In this document: piece by piece, positions 56,872 to 64,000 of the stretch
How the letters are laid out: each line of letters starts with the position of its first letter
Position numbering within the stretch: the first letter of the stretch is position 1
Source: Mesorhizobium sp. LSHC420B00
GTDB lineage: Bacteria; Pseudomonadota; Alphaproteobacteria; Rhizobiales; Rhizobiaceae
Direction: 5' to 3'
Length of the DNA stretch: 64,000 nt
NCBI RefSeq assembly: GCF_000503055.1
Contig: NZ_AYVY01000003.1
Span: 42,317 to 106,316, forward strand
Translations under genes and position numbers: made by a program
Notes under the pieces: generated by a model
Database searches by the model: none
What the model was told of the DNA's origin: nothing
What the model saw: the letters and a program-made list of their open reading frames with translations, nothing else

Positions 56872-59151
56872 ATGGCCAAGAAAACCGAAAGCAACGGGCC
56901 CTCAGTCAGCGCCCAGGAGGCGCTGGAATTCCACGCCATGGGCCGTCCGGGCAAGCTGGAGATCGTCGCCACAAAACCGATGGCGACGCAGCGCGATCTC
57001 AGCCTCGCCTATTCGCCGGGCGTCGCGGTGCCGGTTCTCGCCATCGCCGAGGACCCGAGCCGCGCCTTCGACTACACGGTTCGCGGCAACATGGTCGCCG
57101 TCATCTCCAACGGCACCGCTATCCTCGGCCTCGGCAATCTCGGCGCGCTGGCCTCGAAGCCGGTGATGGAAGGCAAGGCGGTGCTGTTCAAGCGCTTCGC
57201 CGATGTCGATTCCATCGACCTCGAGGTCGACACCGAGGATGCCGACGAATTCATCAACTGCGTGCGCTTTCTCGGCCCCTCCTTCGGCGGCATCAACCTC
57301 GAGGACATCAAGGCACCGGAATGCTTCATCATCGAGCAGCGGCTGCGCGAATTGATGGACATACCGGTGTTCCATGACGACCAGCACGGCACCGCCATCA
57401 TCTCGGCCGCCGGGCTGATTAACGCGCTGGAAATCACCGGCCGCGACATGAAGACCACGAAAATGGTCTGCAATGGCGCCGGTGCTGCTGGCATCGCCTG
57501 CATCGAATTGATGAAGGCGATGGGCTTTGCGCCTGAGAATATCATCCTTTGCGACACCAAAGGCGTCGTCTTCCAGGGCCGCACCGAAGGCATGAACCAG
57601 TGGAAATCGGCGCATGCCGTCAAAACCGGCGCGCGCTCGCTGGCCGAGGCGCTGGACGGCGCCGACGTGTTCCTCGGCCTCTCGGCCAAGGGCACGCTGA
57701 CCACCAGGATGGTGCAGTCGATGGCCAAGAACCCGATCATCTTCGCCATGGCCAATCCCGACCCCGAGATCACACCGGAGGAGGTCGCCGAGATCCGCAC
57801 CGACGCCATCATGGCGACGGGGCGGTCCGACTATCCCAACCAGGTCAACAACGTGCTTGGCTTCCCCTACATCTTTCGCGGCGCACTGGATGTGCGGGCG
57901 ACCACCATCAATGACGACATGAAGATCGCCGCCGCCCGGGCGCTGGCGGAGCTGGCGCGCCAGGACGTGCCCGACGACGTCGCCGCCGCCTATCAGGGCA
58001 ACCGGCCGAAATTCGGCCCCAACTACATCATCCCGGTGCCGTTCGACCCGCGGCTGATCTCGGCGATCCCGATCGCGGTCGCCAAGGCGGCGATGGACTC
58101 CGGCGTCGCGCGCAAGCCGATCCTCGATCTCGACCGCTACGCGCAGGAGCTTTCCGCCCGCCGCGACCCGATCGCCTCGACGCTGCAGCGCATCTACGAC
58201 CGCGTGCGCCGCCAGCCCAAGCGCATCGTCTTTGCCGAGGGCGAGGAGGAGCAGGTGATGCGCGCCGCCGTCTCTTATGTGAACCAGCGGCTCGGCACCG
58301 CCATCCTGCTCGGCCGCGACGACATCATCAAGGAAAACGCCCGGAATGCCGGCATCGACCTCGGCAAGCAAGGCATCGAGATCATCAATGCGCGGCTGTC
58401 GCGGCGCAACTCCGTCTACACCGATTATCTCTACGAGCGCATGCAGCGCAAAGGCTTCCTGTTCCGCGACTGCCAGCGGCTGATCAACAACGACCGCAAC
58501 CATTTCGCCGCCTGCATGGTGGCGCTGGGCGATGCCGACGGCATCGTCACCGGCGTTACCCGCAACTATTCGACGGCGCTCGACGACATCCGCCGCGTCA
58601 TCGACGCAAGGCCCGGCCATTGCGTCATCGGCGTGTCGATCGTGCTGGCGCGGGGTCGCACCGTGCTTGTCGCCGACACCGCCGTGCACGACATGCCGAA
58701 CGCTGAACAGATCGCCGACATCGCCGAGGAGGCCGCCGGCTTCGCCCGCCGCATGGGCTACGAGCCGAGGCTCGCTATGCTCGCCTATTCGACCTTCGGC
58801 CATCCGCAGGGCGAGCGCTCCGAGCGCGTCCAGGAAGCGGTGCGCATCCTCGACAAGCGCCGCGTCGATTTCGAGTATGACGGCGAAATGGCCGCCGACG
58901 TGGCGCTCAACGCCCGCGCCATGGCGCAGTATCCGTTCATCAGGCTGACCGGCCCCGCCAATGTGCTGATCATGCCGGCGTTCCACTCGGCCTCGATCTC
59001 GACCAAGATGCTGCAGGAGCTCGGCGGCTCGACCGTCATCGGCCCGCTGCTGGTCGGCCTGAACAAGCCGGTTCAGATCGTCTCGCTGAATGCCAAGGAT
59101 TCAGACATCGTCAACATGGCGGCGATCGCGGCGTATAGCGCGGGGGCTTGA
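56872..59151 (+). CDS. maeB: NADP-dependent malic enzyme with phosphotransacetylase-like C-terminal domain
   Basis: A 759-aa chimeric malic enzyme. The N-terminal ~430 residues hold the malic enzyme (AYSPGVAVPV, FHDDQHGTA, GAGAAGIAC nucleotide site). The C-terminal ~330 are a phosphotransacetylase-like domain that serves in oligomerisation/regulation by acetyl-CoA. It converts malate to pyruvate, essential in nodule bacteroids for the DME paralogue. DME or TME cannot be told from the sequence alone. An upstream in-frame ATG at 56821 adds 17 unconserved residues. Confidence 0.95.
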   Translation: MAKKTESNGPSVSAQEALEFHAMGRPGKLEIVATKPMATQRDLSLAYSPGVAVPVLAIAEDPSRAFDYTVRGNMVAVISNGTAILGLGNLGALASKPVMEGKAVLFKRFADVDSIDLEVDTEDADEFINCVRFLGPSFGGINLEDIKAPECFIIEQRLRELMDIPVFHDDQHGTAIISAAGLINALEITGRDMKTTKMVCNGAGAAGIACIELMKAMGFAPENIILCDTKGVVFQGRTEGMNQWKSAHAVKTGARSLAEALDGADVFLGLSAKGTLTTRMVQSMAKNPIIFAMANPDPEITPEEVAEIRTDAIMATGRSDYPNQVNNVLGFPYIFRGALDVRATTINDDMKIAAARALAELARQDVPDDVAAAYQGNRPKFGPNYIIPVPFDPRLISAIPIAVAKAAMDSGVARKPILDLDRYAQELSARRDPIASTLQRIYDRVRRQPKRIVFAEGEEEQVMRAAVSYVNQRLGTAILLGRDDIIKENARNAGIDLGKQGIEIINARLSRRNSVYTDYLYERMQRKGFLFRDCQRLINNDRNHFAACMVALGDADGIVTGVTRNYSTALDDIRRVIDARPGHCVIGVSIVLARGRTVLVADTAVHDMPNAEQIADIAEEAAGFARRMGYEPRLAMLAYSTFGHPQGERSERVQEAVRILDKRRVDFEYDGEMAADVALNARAMAQYPFIRLTGPANVLIMPAFHSASISTKMLQELGGSTVIGPLLVGLNKPVQIVSLNAKDSDIVNMAAIAAYSAGA

Positions 59152-59249
59152 GGAGCGGTTCGCAAAACGGACGCTTGGATGTTGAGCGCTCGACCTGAGA
59201 AAATAGTCGGCGTAGCCTTTAGTTATATGTCTCGTTGAAAGGCAGTTGA

Positions 59250-59576
59250 ATGGCTAAGAGTAAGCCAGTCATATTAAACGGTCATCATTTTTCGAAGCGA
59301 CAAGATGCAATTACCCATTTTCGTTCGATGCTATCGAGATATCCTGCAAACAGCGTCGTTTCTGATGTAGACGCTGCAGATCTTGAAGCGCTTCTCATGC
59401 GACACCCAGAGTGCACGGAGAAGGTCGGGAACGGAATTCACCATTTTGAAGTCATTGATGCCGATTATGGCACGACTTGCTTCTGCGTAATCAGAAATAA
59501 CGGCAGTAGAGTACGTTTTTCATACATCACTTGCGTGAATACAGAGCCATCTCATCAAATTGGCGACCTCGCCTAA
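59250..59576 (+). CDS. DCL/DUF3223 family small protein, next to the Hachiman genes
   Basis: A 108-aa protein that starts with ILNGHHFSKRQDAITHFRSML and continues with LMRHPECTEKVGNGIHHFEV and GTTCFCVIR, the DCL/DUF3223 pattern (a domain named after a plant plastid protein involved in rRNA processing). Bacterial roles are unknown. It is co-directional with HamA, 46 bases upstream, and shares the AT-rich base composition of the insertion. It may be part of the defence module or a passenger. Confidence 0.75.
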   Translation: MAKSKPVILNGHHFSKRQDAITHFRSMLSRYPANSVVSDVDAADLEALLMRHPECTEKVGNGIHHFEVIDADYGTTCFCVIRNNGSRVRFSYITCVNTEPSHQIGDLA

Positions 59577-59622
59577 AGGCATTGAGATTTTGGCGAAATC
59601 CGAGGTCACCTAGCAAAACACG

Positions 59623-60708
59623 TTGCTCTTTCGACTGCACAGCTTGCGTTCGCGACCGGGGCAGTTCAAGCTTCATAGGGATGAGTCTCAACACCTATTG
59701 TCATTGGTAAGCTTTTTGGACAAGCAGTTAGAGGAGGAGGAAGATAAGGCGCGGCTCGATCAAATGATTGCGTCGATGTCCAACGATTTCAGCCACTTAA
59801 AGGCTCTCATAAAAACCCTAGAACATACAATCCAATGCACCGACAAAAATGTTCAGATTCGAGCCCACTATCTTCCTTTTAGGAACGGAAAGCCGTGTAC
59901 AGGAGAATTGCTCGATAACATTAGAGGTTACATTTGCAATTTTGCTATGAGCCGCTCGGAGATCGACCTGGTTCACAAAAGCGCTGCGACGTTCTCCCCT
60001 CAACAAATGATGATTGCTTATAATAAACTGAGAGATGATGCGGCAGACTTATTTATAAAAGCGCAAAAATCCACAAGCCGCAATGGCGAATGTGGCGAGC
60101 TAATTTTGTATCTATTGATAGAATGGATACTCGAAGCGCCCCAAATTCTGGCCAAAATGTCGCTTAAGACCAGCGGGCAAATGCCGGTCCATGGGTCAGA
60201 CGGAATACATGTAAAATACGATCCCGCTACTGACGGTCTAATCTTTTTTTGGGGCGAGGCGAAGTTTCATGCAACGATATCAGGAGCTATGAGCAGCGCG
60301 GTTACGTCAATATCCAGTACACTTAAATATGACAAACTGAAAGAAGACATAAATCTTGTCAGACGTTACATCAGTTTCTCAGGGTTGTCTCCTGGAGATC
60401 AAACTAAAGTGGTCGAATTTCTTGATCCGCTCAGCCAACAGTATCAGAAGAAGACGGACGCCTCTGCGTGTTTAATCGGTTTCGATTTCGACGGATTTGC
60501 GAAGCTAAAAGACTGCGATTCGGCGACATTAGAGCTGCGATTTAGGGAACTGTTGGAGGAGGCTTTGAAATCCGCCGCTGCAAGCCTCGCCTCGAACCTA
60601 GAGGCGGCAGGCATTTCACATCATCGAATGGAGGTGTTCTTTATACCAGTGCCTTCCGTTGAGGATTTGAGGATTGAATTCCAGAACCGTATTGGTTGGA
60701 AATCGTGA
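59623..60708 (+). CDS. hamA: HamA-like Hachiman effector (DUF1837, PD-(D/E)XK fold)
   Basis: A protein of up to 361 aa, read from TTG 59623; the true start is unclear because no strong ribosome-binding site is seen and ATG 59764 is an alternative. The DUF1837 core lies at residues ~75-345: the helix GECGELILYLLIEW (155-168), Asp193 in HGSDGIHV, and Glu212-x-Lys214 in WGEAKFH make the nuclease triad. In Hachiman, HamA is the DNase held in check by HamB and released upon phage damage. The N-terminal ~70 residues are a predicted coiled helix (EEEEDKARLDQ). GC is far below the flanks. Its stop overlaps the HamB start (GTGA). Confidence 0.85.
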   Translation: MLFRLHSLRSRPGQFKLHRDESQHLLSLVSFLDKQLEEEEDKARLDQMIASMSNDFSHLKALIKTLEHTIQCTDKNVQIRAHYLPFRNGKPCTGELLDNIRGYICNFAMSRSEIDLVHKSAATFSPQQMMIAYNKLRDDAADLFIKAQKSTSRNGECGELILYLLIEWILEAPQILAKMSLKTSGQMPVHGSDGIHVKYDPATDGLIFFWGEAKFHATISGAMSSAVTSISSTLKYDKLKEDINLVRRYISFSGLSPGDQTKVVEFLDPLSQQYQKKTDASACLIGFDFDGFAKLKDCDSATLELRFRELLEEALKSAAASLASNLEAAGISHHRMEVFFIPVPSVEDLRIEFQNRIGWKS

Positions 60709-63269
60709 TTGGCGCACTGATAGATAAAGTCTGGCAAAATCCGGTGCTAGCACAGGCTCTCGGTGCATTGGAGCAGAACTGGCTCGTGCAGACGCTTCAT
60801 TTGGAACGGTCTCCGCCTGTTGCGATAAGCAAGGCCGATGCCTGCCGGTATATCGAGGCGGCAGCAATTTTGGCTTGCTCTGAGTTGGCCGCTCAGAGAT
60901 TGGCTGCTTATAGAATTGCAACCTACACTTACGATCTATTTCGAGGTGAGATCGACGGCCTCGAAGCGTCTGTGAGGGCTGTCTTAACTCGGCTTGGTAA
61001 TTTTCCAAGCCTTGCGACCGAGCCGGGGATCAATTCGGCCTTATCCAAGGCCTCTTGGGCGATTGCTGAGGAGGAAGTCGTTAGGCGGGCAGCAAATGAG
61101 GTAGAAATAGCCGGAGCGGCAGTAGCTTTAACAGATTTTCAGGTGACCCTTTGGCGCGCTTTGTCCACCGGAGAATCTATCGCTATTTCTGCGCCAACCT
61201 CCACCGGAAAATCCTTTATACTTCAGGCCTTCATTGCTCAGAGCTTGACAAAGCGGCCTTTATTTTCTGCGTGTTACATCGTCCCTACGAGAGCTCTGAT
61301 AACGCAGGTTCACGGGGATCTTTCTGATGCGCTGGCAGCGGCAGGCCTGTCAGATGTTGAAGTTGTTACCGTTCCGCTGGAGGAAGGCGATCCGCTCCCT
61401 GAAAAGGCTGTCTATGTGCTCACCCAAGAGCGCCTTCAACTGCTCTTACTAAACCATCCGACCAAGAACGTGGATTTCCTGGTAATTGATGAGGCCCATT
61501 CGGTGCAGGACGGGGATAGAGGAATAATACTGCAATCCGCAATCGACGATATCCTTATTCGCGGTCCATCCGTTCAGCTCCTGTTTGCGAGCCCGACTGT
61601 ATCAAATCTTAACGTTTTTTCTGGGATGACCGGCCGAAAGGACGTTTCCATTCAAGCCACCGAGCAGGTCACAGTTTCTCAGAATTTCATCAATATGACG
61701 GTCACTTCACCAAAGCTTGGCCGGGTGAAGGTCTATTCGCAATCCGCCAGCGGGGGTGCTGAGGTTGGCGTCGCGGAAATTGGGCAGCAACTTTCCTCTC
61801 GTGTTGAGTGCTTGGTTCATATCGCGCAGAAATTTGGTGCGGATAAGCAGTCTATCGTCTACGCGAATGGCCAGGCTGATGCTGAAAAGATAGCCTTTCA
61901 GATATCCGATCTCCGTTCCGAGAGTACGCCGGACGGGCAGTCAGGAGACTTGGATGCGCTGGCCGAGTTAGCTAAAGAGGCTGTCCACCCTAAGTATATC
62001 CTGGCGCTCACAGTGAAAAACGGCGTTGCATTTCACTATGGAAACATACCAACTGTACTGAGAAACGCCATAGAACAATCTTTTATAAGTGGAGCGCTGA
62101 GGTATATCGTATGCACAAGTACGTTATTGTCGGGCGTCAATCTTCCGGCGAGAAACCTCTTTATGTGCTTGCCACAGCGCATGAAGGGAGTTGCGCTGGA
62201 ATCCGTGGATTTTTGGAACCTGGCTGGGAGGGCAGGTAGGTTACGTCGCGAGTTCCAGGGCAATATTTATTTAATTGACTACGACAAATGGACACACCAG
62301 CCGCTTGCCGCACCTAAATCAGCAAAAATTGTGCCAGCAATTGAACATACCATTCATACGCGCACTAACGATTTGGATGCCGTGATTCAAGATAGTCAGT
62401 TCTTGATGCCGGGCACTTCAGATGCAGGGCTTGAGACAATTTTTGTCAAGCTTCTTGCTGACTACAAGCGCGGTCGTATTGGAGTAACTCTGGATCGGGC
62501 CAATGTTGCCCGTGACGCTCCCCTAAGGGAGCAACTGGAGAACTCTCTCGCCATAGCAGATCAGCTTGTGCCGCTTTCAGCTGACGTTATTGCCGCTTCG
62601 CCTACAATCTCAGCTCATCGACAACAGCGGTTATACGACAGCTTTGTTGGAATAATTGATGGAGGAGGGGAACTCGCCGCGCGAGAATTATTATTAAAGC
62701 ATCCGAGAGAGACGAAAGCTTTCGATTCCTACGTGGCTGCGCTGGCGCTATGTCATGGGACACTTCTGCGAAGGACCGGAAGTATTAAACAGAATAGGTT
62801 CTTTGCGTTGATGCTCCTTAAATGGATGCAGGGCATGTCGATTTCCGAATTAGTCGACGGTCGTACGAGCTTTTATCCAAATGAGAAGATCGATACCACG
62901 ATACGCAGTACGCTCGATTTGGTAGAGCAGGAGCTCCGCTTTAACTATGTGCGTGCTTTTGGCTGCTACAACGCGCTTCTCAGTGAGGCGCTTAAAGTTA
63001 GCGGGCACGGTGAACTGTGTAAGAGCATGCCGTCAATCGCGCTCTACCTAGAAATTGGTGCTTCGGATAAAACTATGATTAGTTTTATTGCGCTTGGGTT
63101 ATCTCGTCTGGCAGCCAAAAACCTGACCAATATTTGTCCGATCAAGACGCTGGATGTCAAGAACGCGCGGGCTTGGCTTTCCCGCCAGGATTTGGAGATA
63201 TTGGGCTTTTCAACTTACATTCGTAGTGAAGTCAATTTGGCTTTGAAGCGCTCTTCCGTGACAGGTTGA
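60705..63269 (+). CDS. hamB: HamB-like Hachiman superfamily 2 helicase
   Basis: An 854-aa Ski2-like DEAH-box helicase. Walker A APTSTGKS at 163-170, DEAH at 262-265, motif III SPT at 296-298, motif V TSTLLSGVNLPARN around 471-484, and motif VI NLAGRAGR at 505-512. The C-terminal ~300 residues are helical without a recognised domain. In Hachiman, HamB monitors DNA integrity and controls HamA. The GTG 60705 start overlaps the HamA stop; a TTG nine bases upstream is possible. The overlap plus the DUF1837 partner is what distinguishes this from a stand-alone helicase. Confidence 0.87.
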   Translation: MIGALIDKVWQNPVLAQALGALEQNWLVQTLHLERSPPVAISKADACRYIEAAAILACSELAAQRLAAYRIATYTYDLFRGEIDGLEASVRAVLTRLGNFPSLATEPGINSALSKASWAIAEEEVVRRAANEVEIAGAAVALTDFQVTLWRALSTGESIAISAPTSTGKSFILQAFIAQSLTKRPLFSACYIVPTRALITQVHGDLSDALAAAGLSDVEVVTVPLEEGDPLPEKAVYVLTQERLQLLLLNHPTKNVDFLVIDEAHSVQDGDRGIILQSAIDDILIRGPSVQLLFASPTVSNLNVFSGMTGRKDVSIQATEQVTVSQNFINMTVTSPKLGRVKVYSQSASGGAEVGVAEIGQQLSSRVECLVHIAQKFGADKQSIVYANGQADAEKIAFQISDLRSESTPDGQSGDLDALAELAKEAVHPKYILALTVKNGVAFHYGNIPTVLRNAIEQSFISGALRYIVCTSTLLSGVNLPARNLFMCLPQRMKGVALESVDFWNLAGRAGRLRREFQGNIYLIDYDKWTHQPLAAPKSAKIVPAIEHTIHTRTNDLDAVIQDSQFLMPGTSDAGLETIFVKLLADYKRGRIGVTLDRANVARDAPLREQLENSLAIADQLVPLSADVIAASPTISAHRQQRLYDSFVGIIDGGGELAARELLLKHPRETKAFDSYVAALALCHGTLLRRTGSIKQNRFFALMLLKWMQGMSISELVDGRTSFYPNEKIDTTIRSTLDLVEQELRFNYVRAFGCYNALLSEALKVSGHGELCKSMPSIALYLEIGASDKTMISFIALGLSRLAAKNLTNICPIKTLDVKNARAWLSRQDLEILGFSTYIRSEVNLALKRSSVTG

Positions 63270-63320
63270 GCTGGCCGCTGGCCAGCAGGTCCTGCGGCAT
63301 GATGTTGTCGACCGGCGCCA
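63270..63320 (-). pseudogene. Possible remnant of a truncated gene at the insertion edge
   Basis: Beyond HamB the GC rises sharply. The minus-strand frame reads VAPVDNIMPQDLLASGQL, then runs into hamB. It looks like a natural coding end without a start, perhaps cut by the insertion. Family not recognised. Confidence 0.3.
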
Positions 63321-63416
63321 CGCTGGCGCGAGCCTACCCCCTTTCGATGGCGCGTGGATGGCTCTGTGCCTAGTATAGGCCCTCGCGCCTACCGCCCCGT
63401 TGACAGGTGAAGGGCG

Positions 63417-64000
63417 CTAAATCAACCCCGCCTGCTCGGCCTCGCGGCGCAGATTCTGGCGTGGCCTTGGGCCGATCTGCTGGATGACCAGCCCGGCGGC
63501 CAGCGAGCCGAGATCACCGCACTGCTTCAGGCCGCGGCCTTGCGTGTAGCCGTAGAGGAAGCCGGCGGCGTAGAGGTCGCCGGCGCCTGTCGTGTCGACC
63601 AGCTCGCGGATCCTGGTCGCCTCGATGGTGACGGTCTCGTGGCCGCGGACGATGACCGAGCCCTTTTCCGAACGGGTGACAATGGCGATCTTGCAGTCCC
63701 TGCGGATCTGCGCCAGCGCCTCGTCGAAGGACGCGGTCTGGTAGAGCGACTTGATCTCGTGGCTGTTGGCAAAGACGATATCCACGGTGCCGGAGCGCAT
63801 CAGGTCGAGGAATTCGTCGCGGTAACGGTCGACGCAGAACGAGTCCGACAATGTCATCGATACTTCGCGCCCGGCGGCATGGGCGAACTTCGCCGTCTGC
63901 CGGAACGCTTCCTTGGCGCGCGGCGGGTCCCACAGATAGCCCTCGAAATAGGTGACGGCGGCGCCCGACGCCTTGTCGGCCTCAACATCCTCCGGGCCGA
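63417..64000 (-). CDS. PfkB-family sugar/adenosine kinase, N-terminus outside window
   Basis: About 194 C-terminal residues are visible. The PfkB signature DTTGAGDLYAAGFLYG carries the catalytic Asp and anion hole, with ANSHEIKSLY and AIVTRSEKGSVIV upstream of it. The alphaproteobacterial homologues are annotated as adenosine kinase, which makes AMP from adenosine; ribokinase-type activity is an alternative. The frame continues past the right edge. Confidence 0.88.
   Translation of the reverse strand, partial: GPEDVEADKASGAAVTYFEGYLWDPPRAKEAFRQTAKFAHAAGREVSMTLSDSFCVDRYRDEFLDLMRSGTVDIVFANSHEIKSLYQTASFDEALAQIRRDCKIAIVTRSEKGSVIVRGHETVTIEATRIRELVDTTGAGDLYAAGFLYGYTQGRGLKQCGDLGSLAAGLVIQQIGPRPRQNLRREAEQAGLI

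Noticed and set aside
59152..59249. tRNA or att site at the left border of the defence insertion
   Set aside because: No cloverleaf or direct repeat with the right border could be found by eye.

Overview
The window is high-GC, densely packed bacterial chromosome. It looks like an alphaproteobacterium of the Rhizobiales, most probably Mesorhizobium or a close relative. The reasons are the glnD-murJ-trpS-uspA-NifU-like order, the DME/TME-type malic enzyme, MmcB, the soluble molybdenum formate dehydrogenase operon fdsGBA-fdhD-fdsD, and several palindromic intergenic repeats of the kind scattered through rhizobial genomes. The genus is inferred from gene content and protein style, not from a search.

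Layout. 1-4340: aromatic-CoA catabolic cluster (end of a 2-aminobenzoyl-/salicylyl-CoA hydroxylase-like protein, SDR, MarR, enoyl-CoA hydratase, acyl-CoA dehydrogenase, RidA-like). 4519-7417: polar amino-acid ABC binding protein and permease without an ATPase, then a class-V aminotransferase. 7348-9234: NAD(P)H:quinone-type flavoprotein divergent from a LysR regulator. 9257-14541: peptide ABC transporter dppABCDF on the minus strand. 15020-20078: FadD acyl-CoA ligase with a lysine/alanine-rich N-terminal tail, methyltransferase, HAD phosphatase, pgi. 20334-23611: MocR regulator and an MttB-like methyltransferase. 23616-25840: chromate operon chrB-chrA. 26105-29315: sugar-acid dehydratase and Mrp/ApbC ATPase. 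29514-31568: VOC protein, then phosphate transporter Pit with its DUF47 partner. 31763-39062: LysR regulator and the complete formate dehydrogenase operon.

39063-41543 is a worn region with gene fragments (hydrolase/cyclase N-terminus, MerR N-terminus, possible frameshifted micro-ORF) among small genes (mmcB, DUF1330, GYD). 41544-49679 holds an L,D-transpeptidase lipoprotein, a NifU-like protein, UspA, trpS, murJ and glnD. 49844-52841 is a copper module: a CueR/HmrR-type promoter with a 19-bp spacer, a CPx ATPase with two YHS domains, and a DUF305 protein. An aldo/keto reductase, mutS and the malic enzyme follow.

59160-63270 is the standout. It is a visibly AT-richer insertion between the malic enzyme gene and a PfkB/adenosine kinase gene (cut by the window end). 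It carries a two-gene Hachiman-type anti-phage system: a HamA-like DUF1837 PD-(D/E)XK protein and a HamB-like superfamily 2 helicase. A small DCL/DUF3223 protein precedes them and may be an additional component.

Regulatory signals readable by eye include a perfect 19-bp palindrome before fdsG, a matching half-site pair before both the MocR gene and the MttB-like gene, a 14-bp palindrome near the MarR-linked catabolic cluster, a GntR-like palindrome before the sugar-acid dehydratase, and the copA promoter. Three copies of a ~160-bp inverted repeat lie in intergenic gaps, and one of them supplies the probable ribosome-binding site of fdhD. I found no rRNA, tRNA or CRISPR array.
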